From Larus michahellis (lineage: Eukaryota > Chordata > Aves > Charadriiformes > Laridae): 64,000 nucleotides of DNA. Below are positions 21,659 through 33,568 of this stretch, in pieces. Within the stretch, counting starts at the first letter, position 1. Every line of letters begins with the position of its first letter. The stretch spans positions 7,232,201 through 7,296,200 of the forward strand of contig NC_133913.1 in assembly GCF_964199755.1 (NCBI RefSeq), in the 5' to 3' direction. A model generated the notes under the pieces. The model did no database searches, had not been told where the DNA came from, and saw nothing but the letters and a program-made list of their open reading frames with translations. Made by a program: the position numbers and the translations under genes.

Positions 21659-23400
21659 ACCTCCCTCGACCTGCTGACCACACCCTTCTTAATGTACCCA
21701 GGAGAACACTGGCCCTCTTGGCCACAAGGACACATTGCGGCCTGACAGTCAACTTGCTGTCCACCAGGACTCCCAGGTCTCTCTCTACAGAGCCACTTTC
21801 CAGCAGATCAGACCCTATCCTGTTATTCCTCCCTTGGTGTAGGACCCTACGCTAGCCCTTGTTGAACTTTATTAGGTTCCTCTCCACCCAAGTCTCCAGC
21901 TTGTCCGTTTCTCGCTGTATGGCACCACAGCCTTCTGCTGTGTCAGCCAGTCCTCCCAGTTTTGTATCATCACCAAACTTGCTGAGGGTATACTCTGTCC
22001 CCTCATCCAGGTCGTTGATGGATACATTGAACAAGACTGGGCCCAGCACTGACCCCTGAGGAACATCTGCTAGTTACAGGCCTCCAACTGGACTCTATGC
22101 CAGAGTTCCTGGTCTCAAGGACATAGGATCCCTCAAGACTGATCTTGGCTTGTAAAGTCTGAGGCAAAGAAGGCATTCCGCACCTCAGCCTTTCCATGTC
22201 CTGTGTTGCCAGGCTGCGCAGCATCAGAGAAGGCCCACTCATTCAGCAGGGGGACTACAGTTCATCTAGCCTTCCTTTTGTCACCTGTGTCCTTAGAGAA
22301 GGCCTTCTTGTTGCCTTTGACATCTGTTGCCAGAGTCAGTTCCACTTGGCCTTTGCCTTTCCTAACCTCATCCCTGCACGCTTGGACAGTGTCCCTGGAG
22401 TCCTCCCCAGTTTCCTCTGCTCACTTCCTTCGTGTGTTTTAGTTTGGCCAGGAGCTCCTTGTTCATCCATGCAGGCCTCCTGGCATGCTTTCCTGACTTT
22501 CTGCTCATTGGGATGGCCTGCTCTTGAGCTTGGAGGAAGTGGTCCAGATGTCTTAAGCCTCTGTTGCCTCCAGGGCTATACCCCACAGGAATTTTCCAAG
22601 CAGATCTTTAAAGGCACCAAAGCCTGCTGTCCTAAAGGCCCAGGTTATGAGCTTGCTATTTACCCTCCTCAGTCCCCTTGGGATCATGAACTCCACCATC
22701 TCACGGTCACTGCAACCCAGGCTGCCTTTGATCTTCACATCCACAACAAGCTCTTCCTTCTTGATACCTATGAGGTCCGGCAGAACACCTGTCCTCATGG
22801 GATCCTCTATCACTTGGGTGATGAAGTTGTCATCCATGCACTTGAGGAAACGTGCTTATGTCCTGCAGTGCTGTTGTTCCAGCAGATATCGGGGTGGTTG
22901 AATTTTCCCATGAAGGCCAAGGCCAGTGAACATGAGACTGCTCCTGCCTGCCTGTAGAGGGTCTCTTCTGCTGGTTCTTTCTGATCAGGTGTCCTATAGG
23001 GGACACCCACTACAGTGTGTCTTTATCTGTCTTCTCTTTAATGCTTACCCACAAGCTTTCGGTTGGCACATCACCCATCGCCAGGCAGAGCTCCATGCAC
23101 TCCTGCTGCTCTCTCACAGAAAGAGAAAGTCCTCCTCCTCATCTTTTCAGTCTGTCTTCTGAAAGAGCCTGTATCCCTCCACTGAAACATGCCAGTCATG
23201 GGAGCCATCCCACCCTGTCTCCATGATCCCAACATGATCGTAGCCCTGCAACTGCCCACTCATCTCTAACTCCTCACGTTTATTCTCTTTGAAGGCAATG
23301 AAGCTATTTTGTAGTTGTAAACCCGTAGGTGGGACAGAAGCCTTCCGCTTGGTGCCAGAAGTCACCAACATCCATCCTCCAATTGCCCTCTGCAAATCTG
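21659..23400 (-). mobile_element. CR1-d, old minus-strand CR1 with internal loss
   Basis: Minus-strand CR1 ORF2 pieces. Start of the endonuclease near 23395-23150 (VGIMETGWDGSHDWHVSVEG), endonuclease end near 22837-22553 (GSLGCSDREMVEFMIP), and the RT active-site region near 22049-21852 ([15 protein letters not shown]). The segment between endonuclease and RT is shortened relative to CR1-b. Frames are broken many times. Here the RT box reads FGDD. Confidence 0.88.
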
Positions 23401-23404
23401 CTTT

Positions 23405-24890
23405 TAGGAGTCTGCAGGCGGTATCCAGTTTTTAAGAACCATCTTTTAAAAGCACAGGAACAGGCAATTCTGTTGTGTCTCAAGCTAAGCAAGCAGGGCA
23501 GAAGACCTCATGGAACTCAAGAGGAAAAGAAATTGTACAAACTCTGGAAGGAAGGTCAGGCTTCACAGGAAGGTTATAAAGCTGTGGTTCACATATGCAG
23601 GGAGAAGGCAGGAAAGGCCAAGGCTCAATGAGAGTTGAGAGTTGGCCCGTCTTGTGTCAGTCAACAAGAAAGCATTTTTAAGTACTTAGATAGCAAGGGG
23701 AGGTCTAAAGGAGACTTTGAATAAATACCTGTTGAAGATGGTCACTTGACTGAAGTCCTGTTGAACTACTTAGATATCCTTCTATGATGAGGTCACCCAC
23801 CTAGTGGATGAAGGGAAGGTGGTGGATGGAGTTTTTCTGGATTTCAGTAAGGTTTTTAATAGTGTCTCTATCCTTCTGGAAAAGTTGGGAATTCAAGTGA
23901 GAAGTTCTGGAGAGTCAACTGTGGGATGAGCAGGTATATGCTGTGCTGGGTGAAAAGTTGAGTAAAAGGCAGGGCTCAAAGGGTTGTAGTGAATGGGGCT
24001 ACATCTGGCTGATGACCGGTCAGCACTGGTGCTCCTCAGGGCTCAATTCTAGGGACAGTTCTGTTCAATATTTTGATCAGTGATCTGGATGTAGGAGTTG
24101 AGTGTGCCATGAGCAATTTTGCTGATGATACCAAACTGGGAGGTGTTGATGCGTCTCTGGAGGGACAGGAGGCCTTGCAGAGGGATCTAGGTAAATTGGA
24201 GCATTGGGCAATCATTAATGGCATGAAATTTAACAAGTCCAAATGACAGATTCTGCATCTGGGATGGAGTAACACCAGACACAGGTATAAATTTGGAGAG
24301 GAGTGGCTGGAGCTGCCCTGCAGAAAGGGATCTGGGGGCGCTGGTTGTCAGCAGGCTCAAAAGGAGTCAGCAGTGTGCCCTAGAGGCCAGAGGGCAAACC
24401 ACAGCCTGGGGTGCATTAACACAGTCCAACCAGCTGGTCAAGAGAGGGGATTATCCTGCTGTATTTAGCAGTGGGGCAGCCTCCCCTTGAATGCTGTGTG
24501 TAGTTCTGGGCCCCACAAGTTAAGAAGTGAAGGTGCTTGAATGCATCCAGAGGAGGACAACAAAGCCTGTGAAAAGGCTGGAAGGAATGTCCCATGAGAA
24601 GTGGCTAAGGACTTTGGGCTTGTCTAGTTTGGAGAAAAGGAGTCTGAGAGGTGACCTCATGGCTCTTTATAGCTTCCTGAGGAGGGGAAGTGGAGAGGGA
24701 AGTGCTGATGTCTTCTCCCTGGGATCCAGTGTCACGACAGAGAGCAATGGTTCAAAGCTGCGTCAGGGGAGGTTCAAACTTGACATTAAGAAATGTTTCT
24801 TTACCAAGAGGTTAGTCAGACACTGGAACAGGCTTCCTACAGAGGGGGTTGATGCCTGTCGATGTTTAAGAGGCATTTTTGGACAATGCC
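23405..24890 (+). mobile_element. CR1-e, old plus-strand CR1
   Basis: Plus-strand CR1 from mid ORF2: LKAQEQAILLCLKLSKQGRR and LYKLWKEGQASQEGYKAV near 23440-23600, RT motif region 23780-24140 with a YDEV/DFSKVF-like stretch and an active-site region near 24110, and the C-terminal part 24527-24895 (LECIQRRTTKPVKRLEG, FKLDIKKCFFTKR, HWNRLP). It lies head to head with CR1-d. Many stops and indels. Confidence 0.88.
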
Positions 24891-24899
24891 CTTAATAAC

Positions 24900-25826
24900 A
24901 TGCTTTAACTTTTTTAACTTGCAACTGCTTGACGACTGACGAATGCCCACTGCTTGCCTTGCATTTGTTATGCCTGAGAATATTCTGTGGTCTTACAGTT
25001 GCTGGCAACTGCTGCTTAAGGAAGTGCTCTGGAAAGATCCTTTTAGCAAATTTGTGGAGGACTTAAGTTTTGCTCTTCTGCTCATTCACAGAGCTTTTGG
25101 TGAAGCAGGGATGGACTATTTGGGGGAAAAAAAAGGCATCTGGTCCATGCAAATTAGGACAAGCAACTATGGGGGCTGTAATGACCTGGGAAAGACATGA
25201 GGGCTGATATGGTCCTCTCTTTGGATGCTGAAATGAGGGACATTCTCCAGACACCAGGTTTGCTGGCCTATGAGAAAGCTTAGGTGTATACAAACGCTCT
25301 TCAAAAGTACTTCTCCCACAAGAAGCAGAGCAATCAGAAAAGGCGGACAATAACTCCTGCTTTTCCAGAGGAAAACCAGACAGAGGTGGAAAAGCCCCTG
25401 GAGACTCCTGAGGACTCCAGCCCTGTTGTTCAGGAAGTGCCTGATAATATGCATCCACGGTATTGGAAGAATGCGCAAGTGCTCCTAGGTGAACTAGGGC
25501 AGCACAAGCATATCTCTTCTTGGGAAAACCAGGGAAGTGTTGTGTACAAAAGAGATGTCATTAAGGGGTCCCACCTGCATGATTTAGTCCGAGGTATCCT
25601 TCAGAATTGTGGCCCATCTGAGAAGACCTGAAGACTAGAATGTTTTTAGGAAAGCCATGGCTGCGGTGAATGTCCCCTCTGGCATCATGGATCATACAAC
25701 AACCACGGTCTCTGGAAAAACTAAAAGTGACTGAAGATGGTCGAGAAGCATCCCAGACACCATGTAATATGAGGATGATACCTCGCACGCTGTAAAGTTT
25801 ACTGTTGAAATAAAAATATTCGTGGA
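24900..25826 (+). other. Unidentified protein-like relic
   Basis: Between two CR1 copies, 25200-25640 on the plus strand has protein-like composition: a charged stretch (SHKKQSNQKRRTITPAFPEE), an acidic Pro-rich linker (EKPLETPEDSSP) and a globular-looking end (SWENQGSVVYKRDVIKGSHL). An aataaa lies at 25810-25815. I do not recognise the family. It is not seen elsewhere in the window. It could be a retro-copied host gene or a fragment of an old mobile element. It appears broken, not functional. Confidence 0.35.
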
Positions 25827-25905
25827 ACCATGGAATCACAGGATGGCTTTACTTGGAAAGGACCTTTAAAAGGCCATCTAGTCCAACTCCCCCTGCCACG
25901 GAGGT
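25827..25905 (-). mobile_element. CR1 3'-end fragment
   Basis: Short minus-strand CR1 tail: aatcacaggatgg, ggaaaggacctttaaaaggc and catctagtccaactccccct are the reverse of the standard CR1 3' UTR. Confidence 0.85.
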
Positions 25906-27906
25906 TTTATATTCATACAATCTTGAAACTTTGCTGTCTGTAGTGTCCATTCAAAAAACATGTTGTGTTGGGTTAGGTTGAGATTAAAAAGCACATACTC
26001 AGCAGTGCAGTTGGGTTGTAAGCTTTATTTATGGAACACAGTTATGAAAATTGCTGCAAGAAATGCTGGTCTGGGTCTTCTGAAAGTTATTTTGAGTAGG
26101 TGTGGCCATGAGGAGAGCTCCATCTTCATATTTTACAAAATGCATCAGTATCTGATCATTTGCTACTGGATTGTGAGAATACAAATTTGAAAACTGTTTG
26201 GAAGGTAATCTCTTGTTACGGTGATGTAGGAAAAGACGCAGTGGTATCCACAGGCCATGACAGGGAGATGCTGCAGTTGCTTCCTCTGGAAAGAACTATC
26301 AGTAGCATTGTGATTTTCAAAGGCCATGATGCTTTCAGGAAAGAGAGCACTGTTTGCGGGGGGTAACCACATGAGTCAAAAAACTCTGTGTGGTTCTGAT
26401 GTGCCAAGAACATTGCTAGCCAGTGCACTCCGGGCTGGTTACGAGGGTGTGTAGTCACCACCACGCTCACTGGTCTTGCGGGAACATGGGCCCTAGGGAG
26501 CTAGTTCCTCGGCTAAGCACCCAGAAATGTTTCCCTGGTGTAGGGCTCTGCTAAGAAAAAACAAGAGAGTTGCTCCATCTCAGACTGCGATCTCATCCCT
26601 GTGTTACCACTGGACTCAGCACTGACTCCTACAGAAGAGGGAGAGGTGGGGAGAGGTGTCCCCAGTCCTAACCCCATGCAGGAATCACTCTGTCCTCTGC
26701 CCTGGTCCTGTGCTGCTGTCGGTGTGTGGCATTTGTGTGAGGGCAAACTCCCACAGCACATGGGCACAGAGCCTGCAGTTGTGGGATGCCCTTGGCCTGT
26801 GTGTGGGGAGCAGCAGTGCTGCATGGAGCACAAGGGTCACTTCAGCCCCAGGGCTCAGGGAATGCTGAAGGAGGTTGGTGCCTGGGGAAAGGCACCCCAG
26901 CGTGTAGCCTGTGTTTGGGCTGGTGCGTGCCCTATGCCGTTCAGAGACAGCTCACGGATCCTGCTGAGGGTTGAATCAAATCCCACTGTCGCTGCCATGT
27001 CTCCACGGAGCTGGAATATCTCCTCTCACACAGCACCTTTCTGGACTAGACTGGGGTTGTGGCACTTGTGGGGCTGCAGAGTTCCTGCACCTCAGGAAAG
27101 CTCTGCTTGAGGAAGACAAGGCAGCACAGAGCAGTCTTGCATCTTTGGGCACCAGTCACTGTCCTAGGCCTGCCTTCAGCCAAGGGGTGCTGGGTTCACT
27201 GGGACAGGGGACTCCAGTGAGTGGCCTGCTGTAGCTGATACCAATAGGAACTTGTGAACACCTCAGCCCTACATATCTGGGCAACAGATGAAATATGCCA
27301 GATGCTGGAGAGTGATAGAATTGCATGGGGAAGCTGTCCCTGCTGCTCGTGCATGGCATACTGACCATGTCCCCTAGATCAGGTGATGGAGGGAAGCGGC
27401 AGGTGGAGTAGGCAATGTGGGCCATCCCCAAGGCTATTCACCCATTCCCAGTTCCTGCCATCCTTTGGGAACATGGTCTTCTGAGCCTCCTTGCCCAGCA
27501 CAGCTCCACCCAAAGCAAGAGGAGCACTCTTCCCCAAGAGCTTGTGGAACTGCAGACTTCCCAGGCCTCCCACATGCCCACAGTTCCTCTCTCGAGGACA
27601 AGAGTTGTCAGGATTCCCTTTCACATGACACGGGCCATGGCCAAGGGGCTATTTCTGAGCAGAGCTGCAGCAAGGCAAGGACTGATGGCTGTGGAGTAAC
27701 CAGGGATGTCTTCCTCAACTTCAAGAGGCAGTGCCTGAAAGAGGACTCGCTGCAGTGTGTCCCACCCTCCAATGCCTCTAGGAGTGATGAAAGGTTCCCC
27801 TGTGCCCCCACCTAATTCCTCCTGGAAAGCAATGGTTTTCTCCTTCCACAGTCAGTGTGCAGATGGAAAGACCATGCAAAGGGCACAGGCAGGGTTGCAG
27901 TAGTTG
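25906..27906. other. Spacer, mostly unrecognised
   Basis: 25906-26500 is AT-richer and unlike the rest of the unit. 26500-27300 is Cys/Pro-coding-looking by composition only, with no family match found by eye. From about 27400 the keratin downstream flank begins (gggccatccccaaggctatt matches 2736 and 32805). No RNA gene or V segment was found. Confidence 0.5.
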
Positions 27907-28352
27907 TTTAATGAGTCTAAAGAATGCGAATGAGTCTAAAGAATGTGATCATTCCAAGTGGAGGCCCCCAGCGTGGGGAGCAGAAAGAGCAGACAAGAAT
28001 GTGTTCCCCATTTCCTGTGGCAGAGTTCCCACAGGGCATCTGTTGACCTGCCCATCAAAGGGAGACAGGCTAGCAGGTTCCTCCAGGCTGGTTTCTGAGA
28101 TCTTCACAACACGGCTTTAAGGGAAGCACCAAACATGAAAAAAAAGATAGAAAAAGGGGGAATGGAAAACAGGAAAGGTAAATGTTCTCTGTGTTTTCAG
28201 AGACACCAGGTTGGCGTCTTCACATCTGTACTTGCAGGGAGAGTCAGAGATGGTCAGCTGCTCTTAAAACAAATGGCATGAAGTCTGATCCTCTGTCCAG
28301 CACCATATTCTGAGTTCCAAGGGGTCCTTACAGGGAGCCATTGACCGCATGT

Positions 28353-28667
28353 TTAGCAGGGGGGGCATCTGCTGCCACAGTAGCAGCTGGAAATGCAGGA
28401 AAGGTCACAGCAGCCAGAGTTGATGGGCACTCCATCACAGCTGAGGATGCTGCCAATGGCAGCAGAGGTGGAGGATCCCACAACGGTGTTCTGTGGGAAG
28501 GAGCTGAGGATGGGGCCGGGCAGGGTCACCACCACAGCAGGAGGCTCAATGACGACGGTGGAGTTCTGGCACTGCCTGACACAGGGCTCATTGCAGCTGT
28601 TGGCCAGTGGGGTCGGGCCACAGGGCCGGCAGGGTTGGCAGGGCTGGCACTGGTCGTAGCAGGACAT
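28353..28667 (-). CDS. Feather beta-keratin K2, 104 aa, extra-cysteine tail
   Basis: Same architecture as K1. The start ATG is at 28667 ([17 protein letters not shown]); the core is [20 protein letters not shown]; the tail is [16 protein letters not shown] followed by [17 protein letters not shown]. It has 16 cysteines in 104 residues, three more than K1, all gained in the last 15 residues. PPA replaces PSP in the core. The intron is 28689-29068, with donor CAG|GTTAGT and acceptor ctcccag. ATTAAA is at 27912-27907, giving a 3' UTR of about 440 bases. Intact; probably a filament protein with denser disulphide cross-linking, which is an inference. Confidence 0.95.
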   Translation of the reverse strand: MSCYDQCQPCQPCRPCGPTPLANSCNEPCVRQCQNSTVVIEPPAVVVTLPGPILSSFPQNTVVGSSTSAAIGSILSCDGVPINSGCCDLSCISSCYCGSRCPPC

Positions 28668-29068
28668 GTCTTGGCTTCGGAGGTGCACCTGGGAGAGAAG
28701 GCAGGGAGGAAGCAAAACAAGGGGATGTGTGAGGAGCAGCCCGTCACATCACCATGAGAGAGACAAAGAACATGCAGGGCTAGGAGATGGAGATTGTGCA
28801 TACAATGTGAGGACTTCTTGGCCTCGTTCTGACAGGTCCCAAAAAGAGCCACCAGCTCCTATGCAGCTACTGCCTGGCCCCTGAGTCCAGAAGCCACCTC
28901 AGCACAGTCCCAGCCTCCCTCCATGTCTAACCTTCTCCCTGCTTCCCCCTCCCATGACAAGCAGCCCCATGAGCTGGCAGAGAACAAAGCTGGTATCAGC
29001 TGAGAGGTCAGCTGAAGTGAGACCCCCTTTTAGAGAAAGCAGAGAAGGAGAAGGGGCTTCAAACTAAC

Positions 29069-29135
29069 CTGACTCCCAAGGAGAAGGAGGCAAGAGAAGT
29101 GGATGAGAGAGTGAGGAGCTGGGCTGGCTTTTATC
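29069..29135 (-). promoter_or_regulatory. K2 promoter TATA-like box and noncoding exon 1
   Basis: Minus strand gataaaag at 29135-29128, then the conserved exon 1 (ending cttgggagtcag) at 29069. The TATA element is a one-base variant of that in K3 and K4. Confidence 0.7.
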
Positions 29136-30009
29136 ATGCACCTTAACTGCCCCAAGCTGCCAGAGGCATCCCTTGTAGAGGTGATTCTTTGCTGACAAGT
29201 TCATCTTGAATGCAAAACATCCCGAGCAATGCTATGAGCTATGTTTTGGCTTCCTGGATTGCTGTCTTTCCATTTCCTGCTTTATGCCAGGCACATTCCC
29301 CAGTGGAGGCATCTTTTGCATGACAGGATGAGGGGCCCAAGCATTTCTGGTGCAATACATGTTGGTGTGGGCAGACGACTCACCTCACATGCTGGAAGAG
29401 TCCAGGAAAGGTCACTCAAGACACACTAAACAGATGCTTTGACAACACCCACACATACTCACACACTAATCTAGACCTCTAGGCATCTAGAGTGAAATGA
29501 GAAGACTCAAGACACCCAATGAGAGGCTGCCTACACTGTCCAGGGCACAGGACACGCACTTGACAGAGTCATCTTCTGCAAATCCTGTTTGAAAGAGTTC
29601 ATTGTGGCTGAGGGAAGACTGATGTGCACTCAGGGAGAGCCAGAGATGCAGCTGAGGAGAGTAACATACCCAGCTTGATGCCATTCACCCACACAAAAGC
29701 CCTTTCTCTATTATCCATCTGTGCCTGAGTACCAGGGACATGGATATGGGGTTTAGCCATGGGATAGAGGTGTTTGTAGGCTCTGGTGGAAGAGCCTGTG
29801 GGTTCACTTCTGACCGTATGATGAAGCAAGCCATGTGCAGGTGACCAGGTAGGCAGGCCCTGCTGTGAGCTTATGCTAGCTGAGGAGTTCAAAGGCCACC
29901 ATTGGTCATTATCAGGATCGGTGTCTCCAGAAAGATGATTCATTCCATTTCCTGTGGGCATCTGCTTAGGATGGGACGAGACCCTTGTGTGAGCTGATGT
30001 CTCTCCACT
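29136..30009. other. K2 upstream flank and unrecognised spacer
   Basis: The first ~280 bases match the other keratin 5' flanks. From about 29430 to 30010 no gene, repeat or motif is recognised; a 191-codon minus-strand frame (30174-29599) overlaps the CR1 boundary and has no recognisable content. Confidence 0.55.
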
Positions 30010-30480
30010 GACTGTGGGCAGAGTCTGTAGAGTCTGTTGGAGTGGGTCCAAAGAAAGGCTCCAGAAATGATCCAAGGGTTGGAACACCTCTCCTGTGAAG
30101 AAAGGCTGAGAGAGGTGGGGTTGTTTAGCCTGGAGAGGAGGAGGCCCTAGGGAGACCTTCTTGTGGTTTTGCAATTTTTGAAGGTGGCTTATAAGAAAGA
30201 AGGAGAAAGACGTTTTATCGGGGCCTGTAGTGAAAGGCCAAGGGTCAATAGCTTAAAACTGAAAGAGGGTAGATTTAGATTGGACATAAGGAAGAAATTA
30301 TTCTATGATGAGGGTGGTGAGACACTATAAAAGATTGCCTGGAGATGTTATGGAAGCCCCATTATTGGAAGTGTTCAAGGTTAGGTTAGGTGGAGCTCTG
30401 AGAAATGCGATCTAGTGAGAGATGCTACTGGCCATGACAAGGGGGATTGGACTAGATGGTCTTTCAAGGTGTCTTCCCAT
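30010..30480 (+). mobile_element. CR1-g, truncated 3' portion
   Basis: CR1 ORF2 tail and 3' UTR: tgaagaaaggctgagagagg, ggattggacataaggaagaa, gagacactataaaagattgc (HWNRLP region), and ttggactagatggtctttca. Truncated on the 5' side; the terminal octamers are not retained. Confidence 0.9.
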
Positions 30481-31185
30481 GTGTGCAAATGCATACATGA
30501 GCAGAGCAAGAGGAACATGTACGTGAGCATGAACCTGCACACACACCGCTGAGAACTAGGGCACCCAATGCCAGCTCTCAGCCTCTTGGGATGACTCTAG
30601 GCAAGTCCTTCAGACCCCACAGTCAAGGCAATGAATCAGGCACCATCAGCTTTAGTGAGTTCAAGAGCTTGACGCTGGTTCAGTCAATTCTTTTCTCACT
30701 AGAAAAGAGAGAAGAAGCACAGTGGATTCAAAGCTGCCATGACCTTTCCAGATATTGAGCTTCTCCATGTCCCAACTCTGCGGGTCAGGCATAACATAAA
30801 ATCTAGAGAATATCCATATTGCTGCAGCTGCAAAGAATCTCCACATTACAATTGAAAAAACTCCTCCAGGCTTAGATGGTCCCGGGTGTCCTAAGTGATC
30901 TCTTTAAGGGAGATGTTGGGGTGTGGGACTTGGCCCAGCACTGTAAAGGGTACAGTGCCTCAGTGGTGAGCCTGGGTCAAGCCCGACTCCCCACAGGCTG
31001 CAAAAACTGAGGCTGGAGCACCAGAAATGACACGGAATGATCCCTCTAAGAAAGTCACTCAGCATCTTCAAAGCATTCCTTAAAATGCTATTTACTAGCG
31101 CTAAGACTAGAAAGAGAGGACAGTATAGACAACCTGAAATCCCGTCAGAGGCTGGGAACTCCAAGCCGCGCTATATCAGCTACTC
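30481..31185. other. 3' flank of OR2
   Basis: Matches 48415-48770 around OR3 (for example ggactagaaagaaagagatg there against agactagaaagagaggacag here), so it belongs to the OR module. No gene is seen. Confidence 0.6.
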
Positions 31186-31425
31186 TCACAGAATGAAAGA
31201 ATCACAGAATGGCTGAGGTTGAAAGGGACTCCTGGAAGTCACCTTGTCCACCCTCCCCACACAAGCAGAACCACCAAGAGGCAGTTGCCCAGGACCATGT
31301 CCAGGTGGTTTTTTAATATTTCTATAGAGGGAGATTCAGAAACTCCCTGGGACACCTATTCCAGTGCCCAGTCACTCCCACAGCACAGTACAATGTGCTG
31401 CCCTCTCTCCAGGGCACAGGTCACT
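31186..31425 (-). mobile_element. CR1-h, truncated 3' end
   Basis: Minus-strand CR1 tail starting agaatcacagaatggctgag, with ggttgaaagggactcctgga and the ORF2 C-terminal part. It splits the flank shared by OR2 and OR3, so it inserted after those copies separated. Confidence 0.88.
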
Positions 31426-31529
31426 GGACTGATCCCATCCACCGAGGATTACCCGGTTTCGGTCAGTCGAGTATTAGAGCATTGTCTTCAAAGGAAACAG
31501 TTCTATTCATCAGTTCTACTGTCAAACAC

Positions 31530-32440
31530 CACAACCCTGCCAGTTGTTTATCGGATGCGAACAAATACGAGCAGCTTTCCCATCCCTGTTTCTTAGGGTG
31601 CAAATCAAGAGCTTGAGCAGAGGAGTAAGAATCATGTAAAGAACAGCTGCTGTTCTGTCCAGTGACCATTTGGAGGTCACTTCCCATGATGGTGAAGACA
31701 CATGGGCCCTAGCAACAGACCACAGCAGTGAAATGGGAAGCACAGGTTGAGGCAGCTCTGGGCCTGCCTTCTGCACAGCAGAGTCACAGGGTGGTTCTTG
31801 CTCTGCACCTGTAGGAAGTGAGAATGAAGATGAAGCAGGTCTCATCATCAGTACTGAAGGTAATCACGGCCTTGTTGGCACAAGTGCCAGCACAAGCCAT
31901 GTCCAGGGCAGCTTGTGAATCAGCTAAGAAGTGGAGGATGTGCTTGGGCCTGCAGGAAGCCAAATGGGAGGTGAGTAATGCATGCAGAGAAGGAACCAGG
32001 GAACCAGCCGGCCATGTGCCTGCCACCAGCCAGATGCACACAGCCTTATGCACGATAGCCTCATAGAGCAGTGGGTTGCAGAGCGTCAAGCAGTGGCCGT
32101 AGGACATGAGATTGTAGAGGAAGCATTGAGTGCTTCCCAGAGCCAGAAGTATAGCTGGGCTATGCAGCTGGAGTGGCTGTGCTGTGGAAGGAGATGTGTA
32201 TGTCCCCTGGCCTGAGAAGCCATCCAGCACCTTTGGAAGGAAGGCACCAGAGAAGAGAGACTGCAACTTTTGGTCTTCAGTCATTCTGAGCTACACTTCA
32301 TCCACCATAATTCCCTCTCAGTGGAGGACATGGGTGGGAGGATTACCATCCTTGTACAGTTTTGCCAAGAAAACCTAGATTTTCATGGTGGGAAATAAGA
32401 TATGAGACTGTAGTGGCGGCCAAGAGGTAGTTCCACTGAT
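31530..32440 (-). pseudogene. Olfactory receptor pseudogene OR2
   Basis: Heavily decayed OR. TM3 and IC2 read LALGSTQCFLYNLMSYGHCL followed by TLCNPLLYE (canonical MAYDRYLAICNPLLY). The EC2 region is HFLADSQAALDMACAGT, with several of the conserved Cys lost. TM7 is recognisable as LTPLLKLLICTLRNRDGK in another frame. At least two frames are needed. The 5' part beyond 32284 survives only as scraps. It is the sister of OR3 and unlike OR1, so the ancestral unit carried two OR types. Confidence 0.85.
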
Positions 32441-33236
32441 CATAAGGGATGAGACGTACAGGTTAAAAAGCGTTCTGCCCCCAAGAAAGGCAGCCAATTC
32501 CTGAGTAAAAATTATTTAGGGGGACCAATGAAGCAGTCAAGAGCTCTGCACCTGCCTTCAGCACTGATGGGAAGTGCTCCCAGTACCCTCATCCTTGCTG
32601 ATCTTCCCGTTCTCCTGCACGGTCTCTATCACAGCAATTTGATCTCCTTCAGAAATCAACTGTCCCCACTTCTATGCTGACCACTCTCAGCTCCCACATG
32701 CTTAGCTCCAATTTCGAGCCTTGATACCTTCAGCGGCATAGATAACTACCCTGCTGCTGCCTCCAGGCCATGGCCCCTAAATTACGTGGTGGAGGGGAGA
32801 GGTCATCCCAAAGGCTGTTCCCTACATGACCACTCCTGCTATTCTGCCAGCAAATCATCTTCCAGAGCCCCACACCCTTCACCCCACCACCCCACAGCAG
32901 CTCCGTCCATAGCAAGAAGAACACCCTTCCTCAAGAGCTCATGGGGCCGCTGAGCCCTCAGGGCCTCCTGCCTTCTGGGCATTTGCGGGCAGAGATATCA
33001 GCAGGGCAAGGCCTGATGCTCACTGGCAGCAGAGCAGCCACAGATGTCTTCCTCAGCTCCAAGGGATGGTTCCCAAAAGAGGAGCCAATGTACGGTGTTT
33101 GAACCGCTCATTTGTCTGTGACTGGAGCAGGGCTTCCTTGTGCTCTCAACCCCTTCCACCCCTTGTGCTTTGGCAGGACGGGATGTGTCCACAGAGGGAA
33201 GGACCACGTGGAGGCCAAGCTTGAATGCAACGGAAC
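32441..33236. other. Spacer and K3 downstream flank
   Basis: Homologous to 49716-50130 and then 54560-54940. These two parts are joined here and separated there by CR1-b, which locates the empty CR1-b insertion site at about 32850. No gene is seen. Confidence 0.7.
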
Positions 33237-33568
33237 TTTAATGAGTCAGAAGAGGGAAAGAAAGTCATTCCAAGTGGGGGGTGACAGTTCATGAAGCCCC
33301 AGGGGTGAATCTGCGGTCCTCAGCTGTGGAGATGTTCCTGCGTCGTGTCTGTCTGCCTGCCCCATAGAGGATGAGGAAGACAGATGGTCCCCACCAGATT
33401 GGTCTTGGGGGAACCTTGCTGCTAAGGGGATGTGAAGCAAACAAGGAAAAGGGAGAGAACAGCAAAATCATTCAGCTATGCTGAAAGCAGCATTGAAAAC
33501 ATCAATCCTTTGCCCAGCACCATGTTGTGATTCCTCAGGGTGTCTCCTTGGGGTTTCCCCCAGAGTCT

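Noticed and set aside
26530-27240. Overlapping 60-170 codon frames as a possible V or secreted gene
   Set aside because: No leader, Cys-Trp-Cys pattern or recombination signal; composition effect only.
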